Shown here piece by piece: positions 16,070 to 23,569 of a DNA stretch of 26,820 nt; positions within the stretch are counted from its first letter, which is position 1, and each line of letters begins with the position of its first letter. A program made the translations under genes and the position numbers. The notes beneath the pieces were generated by a model. The model was not told the origin of the DNA. It was given only the letters and a program-made list of their open reading frames with translations, and made no database searches. The stretch is from JAJPXC01 sp964510535 (GTDB lineage Bacteria > Bacteroidota > Bacteroidia > Bacteroidales > Muribaculaceae), in NCBI GenBank assembly GCA_964510535.1, contig CAZECG010000025.1, positions 1 through 26,820 on the forward strand, written 5' to 3'.

Positions 16070-17194
16070 ATGAAAGCTCTTAAAAAATATATCATCGCTT
16101 CCTTAGCCGCAGCCACCACACTCGGGGCTATGGCTCAGGACTCGTCGAGCAGCAGCGCAGTAATGCGCCGCGGGGCAAAAGACCGCAACGCCCGCAACTC
16201 CCAAAATTCACCCGAAATCACACAGCGCATGGAGAGTTTCTATGAGGAGACACCGACCAGCGATGCCGACCTCCAATGGATGCGCGTGATTTACCGCCAA
16301 CTCGACCTAAACGACCCCAAAAACGCTCCGCTATATTACCCCGAGGAAAGCATCGAAGGGCAGGAGAATCTTTTCCGCATACTGATGAGACTGCTCGCCA
16401 ACAATCAGATACACGCCTATGAGTATCTCGACGGCCGCGAGATATTCACTGACCAGTACCGGGTAAAGGTGAAAGATATGCTCGACAGGTTCCACATTCT
16501 CCACGCCGACGCTAAAGGCTCAACAGAGAAGAACCCGAAATTCACCATCGAGGAAAGCGACATCCCCGCCAACGAGGTGCTGAGCTACTACATCTTGGAG
16601 CGTTGGGAATTCGACTCTCGCACCAACCGGCTCTCTACAAAAGTTGAGGCCATCTGCCCCGTGCTGCACCGCTCGGGCGACTTCGGCGGCGAGGCTGTGA
16701 AGTACCCCATGTTTTGGGTTAAAATGAACGACATTCGCCCATATCTCGCACAGCAATACATATTCACCGACGACGACAACAACCTCGCGCAGCACACCTA
16801 CGACGACTTCTTCAAGATGAATATGTATCAGGGAGACATCTACAAGACACGCAATCTGCGCAACAAGTCGATGATGCAGCTTTATCCCGACCCCGATGAC
16901 TTGAAACGCGCGCAAGACAGCATAGACAACCGACTGACCAACTTTGAGAAAAAGCTATGGGTTCCGTCACGCGAGGAACTCGCCGCAGCCCGCGAAGCGA
17001 AAGAGAAAGCCGAGGCTGCCGGCGACTCGATTGTGATAGCATCGCGCGACGATGAGAAACAAGCCCCGAAAAACTCGTCGCGCACTTCGAGAGGGAAAAA
17101 GAAACAAGCCCCGAAAACAAAAGTCAAAGAGTCGAGCGTAAAGAAAAGCAGCTCGTCTAACAGCGCGGTGCGTTCGGTGCGTCGACGCAAATAA
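16070..17194 (+). CDS. porN: Type IX secretion system ring protein PorN/GldN
   Basis: PorN is the periplasmic partner of PorK in the T9SS ring and contacts PorM. The 374-residue protein has a signal peptide (1-22, MKALKKYIIASLAAATTLGAMA). The GldN core follows (about 55-275), with DLQWMRVIYRQLDLNDPKNAPLYYP near 65 and MFWVKMNDIRPYL and YDDFFKMNMYQGDIYKTRN further on. The last 75 or so residues are low-complexity and strongly basic (repeated Lys, Ser, Arg, with KKKQAPK and VRRRK), with the motif KQAPK occurring twice; this looks longer and more basic than the core requires. The TAA stop is followed directly by the ATG of the helicase gene with no spacer. Confidence 0.95.
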   Translation: MKALKKYIIASLAAATTLGAMAQDSSSSSAVMRRGAKDRNARNSQNSPEITQRMESFYEETPTSDADLQWMRVIYRQLDLNDPKNAPLYYPEESIEGQENLFRILMRLLANNQIHAYEYLDGREIFTDQYRVKVKDMLDRFHILHADAKGSTEKNPKFTIEESDIPANEVLSYYILERWEFDSRTNRLSTKVEAICPVLHRSGDFGGEAVKYPMFWVKMNDIRPYLAQQYIFTDDDNNLAQHTYDDFFKMNMYQGDIYKTRNLRNKSMMQLYPDPDDLKRAQDSIDNRLTNFEKKLWVPSREELAAAREAKEKAEAAGDSIVIASRDDEKQAPKNSSRTSRGKKKQAPKTKVKESSVKKSSSSNSAVRSVRRRK

Positions 17195-18517
17195 ATGAGG
17201 CTTAACGATATAATAGGCCGAGTCAAGGAAAAGACCGGCATCAAGTCGCTCAACGAGATGCAGTGCGAGATGGCTGCTGACAAGTCTCGCTCCACGGTGC
17301 TGCTCGCACCGACAGGGTCGGGCAAAACCCTCGCCTTCGCCATATCGGCCTTATCCGAAGCCACCCCGCCAACCGGGAAAACGCAGATAGTCATCTTGGC
17401 GCCCTCGCGCGAGTTAGTCACTCAAATCGCTGAAGTGATACGCCCGATAGCCCTCCCGCTAAAAACAGTGGCATTCTACGGCGGCCACTCGATGCTCGAC
17501 GAGACCAAATCGCTGTCGACCATTCCCGACGTCATAGTGGCGACCCCAGGCCGTCTGCTCGACCACCTCAACCGTTCAAATCTCAACATAGACAGTGTCG
17601 CGGCACTTGTCCTTGACGAGTATGACAAATCACTTGAGCTGGGATTTCACGACGAGATGAAGCGCATCTGCAAGCGCATGGGCAGCATAGGCCGCATCAT
17701 ACTGACATCGGCCACCCCTTTGACCGCTTTGCCCGATTTTCTACATTTCGACAAGCACCCGACGATAATCGACTACACCGAACGGATTGACAAGCCATCG
17801 GGAAGGATGGATATAGTCGAGGTGCCATCACCCGCGAAAGACAAGCTCGACACTCTTCTCGACCTCACCGCAGCATTCCCCGCGGGTAGCCGCACCATAA
17901 TCTTCGCCAACCACCGGGAAAGCGCGGAGAGAATCCACGACGCGTTGAAAAAGGCGGGATTCCCCGCAGGGCTTTACCACGGAGGCCTCGACCAACAGCA
18001 ACGGGAGTTGGCGGTTGAGCTACTCAACAACGGCACCACGCCTCTGCTCGCGGCCACCGACTTAGCGTCACGCGGTCTTGACATAGCGGGAGTCGAACAA
18101 GTGGTTCACTACCACCTGCCTCCCACTCCCGAGAATTGGACACACCGCAACGGCCGCACAGCCCGACAAAACGCCACAGGCACCGTCTACGCGATAATCT
18201 CCGAGGGTGAAAACATCCCTGATTATGTCAAATGCCAGAGGATATACCGGCCTAAAGAGAGAATCTGTCCACCACAACAATCACCGGTGGCGACGCTATA
18301 TTTCAACGGCGGCAAAAAGGAGAAAATATCTCGAGGTGACATCGCCGGGTTTCTTATGCATAAAGGCGGACTCGCATCGGAGGAAATCACCCACATAACA
18401 GTCAAAGACCATCATTCACTGGCAGCAATCCCATCGTCCAAAGTCAAGGAGACACTCGACGCGATAGCCACCCACCGCATAAAGGGGCAACGCTTACGCA
18501 TCAGCCAAATCACATAA
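17195..18517 (+). CDS. DEAD-box RNA helicase with DbpA-type RNA-binding domain
   Basis: An ATP-dependent RNA helicase, probably acting on rRNA or mRNA in the cytoplasm. The 440-residue protein has a Q-motif Gln23, Walker A APTGSGKT (38-45), motif II DEYD (141-144) where most have DEAD, motif III SAT, and motifs V and VI in TDLASRGLDIAG and HRNGRTARQ. The last 70 or so residues (KISRGDIAGFLMHKGG ... HRIKGQRLRI) match the DbpA RNA-binding domain, which in E. coli DbpA recognises 23S rRNA hairpin 92. This suggests a ribosome-assembly role (inferred). Its ATG follows the porN stop codon without a spacer, so translation is probably coupled to the secretion operon. No terminator is visible in the 232-nt gap after it. 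Confidence 0.93.
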   Translation: MRLNDIIGRVKEKTGIKSLNEMQCEMAADKSRSTVLLAPTGSGKTLAFAISALSEATPPTGKTQIVILAPSRELVTQIAEVIRPIALPLKTVAFYGGHSMLDETKSLSTIPDVIVATPGRLLDHLNRSNLNIDSVAALVLDEYDKSLELGFHDEMKRICKRMGSIGRIILTSATPLTALPDFLHFDKHPTIIDYTERIDKPSGRMDIVEVPSPAKDKLDTLLDLTAAFPAGSRTIIFANHRESAERIHDALKKAGFPAGLYHGGLDQQQRELAVELLNNGTTPLLAATDLASRGLDIAGVEQVVHYHLPPTPENWTHRNGRTARQNATGTVYAIISEGENIPDYVKCQRIYRPKERICPPQQSPVATLYFNGGKKEKISRGDIAGFLMHKGGLASEEITHITVKDHHSLAAIPSSKVKETLDAIATHRIKGQRLRISQIT

Positions 18518-18643
18518 CCGGTAGCGACAGTTTGTGATAACCGCATGAATGTCAAAGTGTATATATCATTGCATATCAGACGATTCACCGCTCTATACAG
18601 ATAAAAGAAACTGAAATTTCGCAAAAATTAGAAAAAGTTTTAC

Positions 18644-18651
18644 TAAATTTG
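18644..18651 (+). promoter_or_regulatory. Probable -7 box for the propeller/amidase unit
   Basis: TAAATTTG fits TAnnTTTG, but the trinucleotide 20 nt upstream is GCA rather than TTG, so the match is partial. It would leave a leader of about 90 nt, which contains TCTTAAT (18676-18682) and its reverse complement ATTAAGA (18706-18712). Apart from these, the gap 18518-18749 shows no gene or terminator. Confidence 0.4.
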
Positions 18652-18749
18652 CGAGATAAAACGCATTATCGGTAGTCTTAATGAGGTTCTTACTACTCGT
18701 TAATGATTAAGATGAATTTATAGAACTTCCCTAAAATCTATTATCTAAC

Positions 18750-19688
18750 ATGAAGAGAATTGTTATGCCTTTGCTGGCCGTGTGTGTCTCGCTCACTTGT
18801 TCAGCTCAGAAATTTCAAGTCACCCGGGTTGATGAAGTGAAAAACACTTCCCAACCTCAATTGTATCACCCAGTGTTCTCGCCTGACGGCAAGCTATTAA
18901 TGGTGTCATCGGAGGACTACAACGGTCTGGGGGTAATTGACCTCGCGACCAACAGCTACAAACACCTTACATCGCAACACGGAGCCGCCTACAAAGCCGT
19001 GATGAGCGAAGACTGCTCGACGGTCATTTTCCGCTCTGAGAATTTGGAGACGCAGCGTATGTCGCTTTACACTGTGGACTTGGCAACGGCTGCGCCCAAG
19101 TTAGTGGCATCAAACATCGAACACATCAACAATGTGTCGTTCCTCGGCTCGTCGGTAGCTTACGCTCTCGACGGCAAGGTTGTGGCAAAAGGCGTGTCGA
19201 CCAAAAAACCGCTCGGTTTTGCCGCAGTGAAGGCTCCTCTGACCTATGTCACCGAAGAAGATTTGAAAATGGTGGTTTACTCCAACGGCGTGCGCCGCGT
19301 GGTCGACCCCATCATGGACACCCAAGGAAAAGATGTAAACTATTGCTGGACAAGCCTTTCGCCCAACGGCAAGAAACTGCTTTTTGTGGCTCACGACAAC
19401 GCTTATGTGTCAAACCTCGACGGCTCGGCACTTGTGAATCTCGGCAAAGTGCACGCCCCCTGCTGGCGCGGCAACGATTGGGTTGTGGGCATGAACGACC
19501 TTGACGACGGCCATGTATTCACCAAATCCAACATCGTCATCATCGGTGCCAGCGGAAACGACCGTCAGCAGCTCACCGCCGACTCAAGTGAAATCAAGAT
19601 GTTCCCCTCGGTATCGCCTGACGGCTCTAAGATAGCCTATCACACCACAGAGGGTAAAGTTTACATAATGACTATTACTGAAAAATAA
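18750..19688 (+). CDS. Secreted TolB-like beta-propeller (PD40) protein
   Basis: The 312-residue product has a signal peptide (about 1-19, ending CSAQ) and a series of TolB/WD40-like blades. PD40-type motifs are visible as HPVFSPDGKLLMVSSED near residue 43, TSLSPNGKKLLFVAHD near 210 and FPSVSPDGSKIAYHTTEG at the end. Such propellers bind proteins or peptidoglycan-associated partners in the periplasm. No catalytic motif and no T9SS sorting signal are seen, so it is probably periplasmic. It is followed after 8 nt by the amidase gene and very likely shares its transcript, which suggests the two act together on the cell wall or surface. The exact role is unknown. Confidence 0.82.
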   Translation: MKRIVMPLLAVCVSLTCSAQKFQVTRVDEVKNTSQPQLYHPVFSPDGKLLMVSSEDYNGLGVIDLATNSYKHLTSQHGAAYKAVMSEDCSTVIFRSENLETQRMSLYTVDLATAAPKLVASNIEHINNVSFLGSSVAYALDGKVVAKGVSTKKPLGFAAVKAPLTYVTEEDLKMVVYSNGVRRVVDPIMDTQGKDVNYCWTSLSPNGKKLLFVAHDNAYVSNLDGSALVNLGKVHAPCWRGNDWVVGMNDLDDGHVFTKSNIVIIGASGNDRQQLTADSSEIKMFPSVSPDGSKIAYHTTEGKVYIMTITEK

Positions 19689-19696
19689 TCGATATC

Positions 19697-22600
19697 ATGA
19701 AAAAAATACTAACTCTCGCTTGTGCGGCTTTGTTTGCCTGTACAGCCGCAACCACGGCAACCGCAGCCGACGTCAGTTTTAGTGGCAAGAAATTCTATGT
19801 AAACCCCGGTCACGGCGGTCATGACTCCGACGACCGCCCAACGGCTTTGCCCCTCGGTGTGGCAATGTTCTACGAGTCTGACGGAACGCTCGACCGCGGT
19901 AAACACCTGCGCGATTTCTTGCAGGCCTATAAAGCCAGCGTCAAGATGTCGCGTACCACCAACACCACAGCCGACGACTTGGCTCTTTCGACCATTGCGT
20001 CCCAGTCTAACTCATACGGCGGTTACTTCATGTCGCTCCACTCCAACGGTGCCAACGCATCGGCCAACTATGTCGTCGCTTTCTATCGCGGCACAACTTC
20101 GGGTGCCCAAGCTATCAGCGGCGCTAAAGATATGGCGACAACAGTGTCAAAGTGGCACGATAATAACCACTTGACCAACTTGACCTACAGCACGCCCCGC
20201 GGATTGGCCGACTACTCGTTCTACGGATACAACCTCGGTGTGCTCCGCACCAACAACCGCCCCGGTTACTTGGTTGAAACATGGTTCCACGACTATCGTC
20301 CCGATGGCCTCCGTATGAAGAGCACCATCTACAACAAGTATCACGCTTGGCAGATTCTCCGCGCAACAGTCGAAAAACCCGGCCCCACTTCATCGGGTAC
20401 AATCACAAGCTGTATCGTCGGTGATATCCGCGACCTCACCAAGAGCTGCGGCTACACCAATTACACCACACGCGGGCGCGACTCATATCTCGCCATCAAC
20501 AGCGCGACTGTCAACCTCTACAACTCATCCGGCACTAAAATCGGCACAATGACCACCGACAAATGCTGTAACGGTATTTACGGCTTCTTCGGGCTGTCGG
20601 CAGGCACTTATCAAGTGGAAGTTGTCAAATCAGGCTACGCTACTCAGAAAAAGAGCGTGACCGTGGCTGCAAGCGCATCGGCTAAGTTGCTCTTCAACCT
20701 GGTTGAGGGTGTTTCGGCCGGTATCACCACCAGCAAGGAATCGCTCGACTTTGGCTCAGTGACTGTCGGCAATAGCAAGTCGTTGACTTTCACCGTTACA
20801 GCTTCGGGCCTCAGCGCTAACATCACCGCAACGAGCGGCAACAGTGCGGTCACTGTGAGCCCCACCTCAATCTCTAAGACAGCATCGGGTGTAACTGTGA
20901 CAGTTAAATACACTCCGACTGCCGCCGGCAACCTCTCGACTACTATCAAGTTGACCAGTGGTTCGGTTTCGGCAGTGGTCGCTGTTTCGGGTAAAGCTGT
21001 CAACCCCCCGTTGACTTTCACCGAAGGCTGGAACTACTCTGAGACAAGCGGCAAAACCCCGGCATGGTTGCCCGAAGGGGGTTGGGTGAAACTCCGCAAC
21101 ATGTGTGTCGGTGATGGCAAACTCTATATTGTTAACCCCTCTGACGGTATCATATATGTTGTTAAGGCCCAGACTTGCGAACTCCTCACCAAGCTCGATA
21201 TGACCGGCGTGACCGGCGGTACGTTCAAAGTGATGGACGTTAAGTATGTCGACGGCAAAGTTGTGGCTTGTAACTTGGTAGGAGATGCTACGCAATCTAT
21301 CAAGGTTTATGTTTGGGATACCGACTACTCAGCTCCCCGTTGTATCCTCGAGACTACCGAGCGCAGCAGCGTCACACGCATGGGTGACACATTTGACTTC
21401 GACGGCACACTCACTTCGGGCCGCTTGTTGTTCTGCGGCGGCGGTATATCTGATCAAAATAAAGTGATTGGTTACAAAGTGACCAACGGCGTTGCCGAGA
21501 CTACTCCCTCTGTAGCTATCGCAACCGCAATCTCCGATGAGAAAACTCTTGTGATGGGACTCTCACCGCGTGTAGTCGCAGAAACTAACAACCGTTATTG
21601 GGTAATGGGACAAAGCTATCAGCCCACACTGATACAGGCTGACGGTTTGGCAAGCGCGTCAATTAACCTCGACGCACTCGACAAAGCTATCCAGGGCAAT
21701 GCATTCACACCGTTTGTTTACAAAGGCGAGTCGTTTGCATTGGCTACGACCTATACTTATTCCACAACCCAAACCGAAATGCTTAAAGATGGTAAAGTCG
21801 TGCTTCTCGACGGTACCGACGGCTGGGCATCAGCAACACAAATCGCCAAATATCCTTCGGCAGGTCTTGGCAGCACCCGTAACACCAACTTCTCTACATC
21901 ATGTCCCGTTGCAGTCAACGGCGACAAGGGTGTCGAGTTCTGGGTTCTGATCAGCAACCAGGGTATCGCATACTACAAATCGGGTACCGTACCGACCTAC
22001 ACCTACACCACTCCTTACCCGACTGTGACAGCAACACCGTCGAGCGTGGCGTTCAGCGAAATTTTTGCCGGCGAAACTTCGAAACGCTCTATAACCGTCA
22101 CCACTTCGTCGCTCGAAGCCGATGTCGACGTGTCGTTGACGGGAACTGACAGCGATATGTTCACGATCTCAACCGACAAGATTGCCAAGACCGCAGGTTC
22201 GGTTAACATCGACGTGACTTACGCACCGAGCGCAGAGGGCAACCACAGCGCAGCGATTACGTTCACCAGCACCAACATGGAGACTGTCACCGTAGCCCTC
22301 ACCGGTACCGCCAAGAAAGCTATTACCGACTACTCGCTCACCCAAGACTGGGCTAAGACTACCGGACACATCACTCCCAGCAGCGCCGGTTATGGATGGA
22401 GCACTGGCTTCGACGGCAAAATCTACTTCAACGACAACGCTAACCAGATGCTCAAATATTGGGACAGCACCGGTCTGCACGACGCTATCGCATCGGTAAA
22501 CGGAACCGCTATCACCTCTGACGCAGCAGGCAACATCATCCTCAGCGCAAGCTTATGGGCATCGTCGGCAACCACGTTTAAAGTGTTGCCTAAGGGTGGC

Positions 22601-23377
22601 TCGGCATGGCAGGATCTCGCTGTTACCTTGCCCGATGGCGTAAGCGCAGCCGCTACAAAATATATCGGCAAGGCAATTGGCAACATCGTCTCAGGTGGTG
22701 CTGTGATGATGATTATCCCGAGCGGTAACACCAAGGTGGCCAAGGTTTACTTCAGCAAGGGCGCGCAAGCATCGTGCAAGGCTATCGACCTCGGTGGCAT
22801 TTTCACCGCCGATGCCGAGACGTTCGCCATGCCGCTCGAGGCATCAGTCTCCAGCGACAAGATCGCCGTCAGAAATCGTAACAATTCCCACTTCTACCTT
22901 AACAATAACACCAGCGGAACATTTGAGGCCCTTGCCAACAACGGCATCTCCAAGACCCAGGGTGGAACCTTGTTCACGCTCAACGAGAAGCTCTATGCTG
23001 TTGAGCCGATAGGAACAACCTACGGTGACGGATTCCAGATTGTGAACGTGACCGAAAACAAGGTGGTAGCCACACATGATTTCACCGTCAAAGGCACATT
23101 GTCTCCGACCCCCAACTGCATCACGGCCGAAGTGATTGACAAGAACACCGTGCGCTTGTACCAGTATGTTCCCGGCGTGCTTGCAGCTCAGTACACCTTT
23201 GTTGCTCCGTCGTCAAGCACCGGCATCGAGGATGTCAATGCCGATGTAGCACCCGAGGTTTCAGCCGAGGTTGAATACTACAACCTGCAGGGTATACGCG
23301 TCAACCCCGATAACCTCAAAACCGGCATCTACATCCGCCGTCAGGGCAAAGAGGTTAAGAAGATTCTCGTGAAGTAA
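19697..23377 (+). CDS. Multidomain amidase_3-like protein with T9SS C-terminal sorting domain
   Basis: A 1226-residue exported protein. After a signal peptide (about 1-24) comes an N-acetylmuramoyl-L-alanine amidase-like domain (about 30-220) with the zinc ligands His39 (NPGHGGHD), Glu60 (FYESDGTL) and His115 (SLHSNG), and the catalytic Glu194 (LVETWFHDY). A carboxypeptidase-regulatory-like beta domain follows (about 235-335). Then the layout repeats: an Ig-like choice-of-anchor D domain (about 341-430) with a propeller-like region (435-770), and again an anchor domain (775-870) with a propeller-like region (870-1165). The end (about 1175-1226) carries a T9SS type A-like sorting signal, YYNLQGIRV ... 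GIYIRRQGKEVKKILVK. The export route would be Sec, then T9SS, to the surface. Proteins with this N-terminal domain are sometimes labelled xanthan lyase; the visible residues support an amidase. The substrate, peptidoglycan or otherwise, is unproven. Confidence 0.87.
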   Translation: MKKILTLACAALFACTAATTATAADVSFSGKKFYVNPGHGGHDSDDRPTALPLGVAMFYESDGTLDRGKHLRDFLQAYKASVKMSRTTNTTADDLALSTIASQSNSYGGYFMSLHSNGANASANYVVAFYRGTTSGAQAISGAKDMATTVSKWHDNNHLTNLTYSTPRGLADYSFYGYNLGVLRTNNRPGYLVETWFHDYRPDGLRMKSTIYNKYHAWQILRATVEKPGPTSSGTITSCIVGDIRDLTKSCGYTNYTTRGRDSYLAINSATVNLYNSSGTKIGTMTTDKCCNGIYGFFGLSAGTYQVEVVKSGYATQKKSVTVAASASAKLLFNLVEGVSAGITTSKESLDFGSVTVGNSKSLTFTVTASGLSANITATSGNSAVTVSPTSISKTASGVTVTVKYTPTAAGNLSTTIKLTSGSVSAVVAVSGKAVNPPLTFTEGWNYSETSGKTPAWLPEGGWVKLRNMCVGDGKLYIVNPSDGIIYVVKAQTCELLTKLDMTGVTGGTFKVMDVKYVDGKVVACNLVGDATQSIKVYVWDTDYSAPRCILETTERSSVTRMGDTFDFDGTLTSGRLLFCGGGISDQNKVIGYKVTNGVAETTPSVAIATAISDEKTLVMGLSPRVVAETNNRYWVMGQSYQPTLIQADGLASASINLDALDKAIQGNAFTPFVYKGESFALATTYTYSTTQTEMLKDGKVVLLDGTDGWASATQIAKYPSAGLGSTRNTNFSTSCPVAVNGDKGVEFWVLISNQGIAYYKSGTVPTYTYTTPYPTVTATPSSVAFSEIFAGETSKRSITVTTSSLEADVDVSLTGTDSDMFTISTDKIAKTAGSVNIDVTYAPSAEGNHSAAITFTSTNMETVTVALTGTAKKAITDYSLTQDWAKTTGHITPSSAGYGWSTGFDGKIYFNDNANQMLKYWDSTGLHDAIASVNGTAITSDAAGNIILSASLWASSATTFKVLPKGGSAWQDLAVTLPDGVSAAATKYIGKAIGNIVSGGAVMMIIPSGNTKVAKVYFSKGAQASCKAIDLGGIFTADAETFAMPLEASVSSDKIAVRNRNNSHFYLNNNTSGTFEALANNGISKTQGGTLFTLNEKLYAVEPIGTTYGDGFQIVNVTENKVVATHDFTVKGTLSPTPNCITAEVIDKNTVRLYQYVPGVLAAQYTFVAPSSSTGIEDVNADVAPEVSAEVEYYNLQGIRVNPDNLKTGIYIRRQGKEVKKILVK

Positions 23378-23412
23378 CAGCACCGCTGTTTAAGAGATAA
23401 CCCAATTAAGCG

Positions 23413-23450
23413 AGTCGCCGTTTCCGCAAGCCGGAAGCGGCGACTTTTTT
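23413..23450 (+). terminator. Strong intrinsic terminator after the amidase gene
   Basis: AGTCGCCGTTTCCG (23413-23426) pairs with CGGAAGCGGCGACT (23432-23445) over 14 bp with one G-T wobble and a 5-nt loop, followed by six T (23445-23450). It lies 35 nt past the stop codon and closes the propeller/amidase transcript. Confidence 0.9.
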
Positions 23451-23530
23451 AGTGCTGTACTGATTTTTGCCAGACACCCTCTCTCGTCCAATAGTTCAGT
23501 AATAACTGTGGAATCTTAATGGATTTTTAG

Positions 23531-23538
23531 TAATTTCG
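23531..23538 (+). promoter_or_regulatory. Weak -7 box upstream of metG
   Basis: TAATTTCG differs from TAnnTTTG at one position, and a TGG rather than TTG lies 19 nt upstream. It is the best promoter candidate between the terminator and metG, placing transcription start about 25 nt before the start codon. No T-box or SAM-riboswitch-like structure is visible in this short gap. Confidence 0.28.
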
Positions 23539-23569
23539 CGGAATATCAACCCAACAATTCAGAAAAGAG

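Noticed and set aside
19697..20360. Reading the N-terminal domain as a xanthan lyase
   Set aside because: The visible His39, Glu60, His115 and Glu194 arrangement is that of zinc amidases of the amidase_3 type; no polysaccharide-lyase motif is seen.
23451..23569. T-box or S-adenosylmethionine riboswitch upstream of metG
   Set aside because: The gap is about 120 nt with no T-box sequence, no paired stems and no terminator next to the start codon; the only strong hairpin belongs to the upstream gene.
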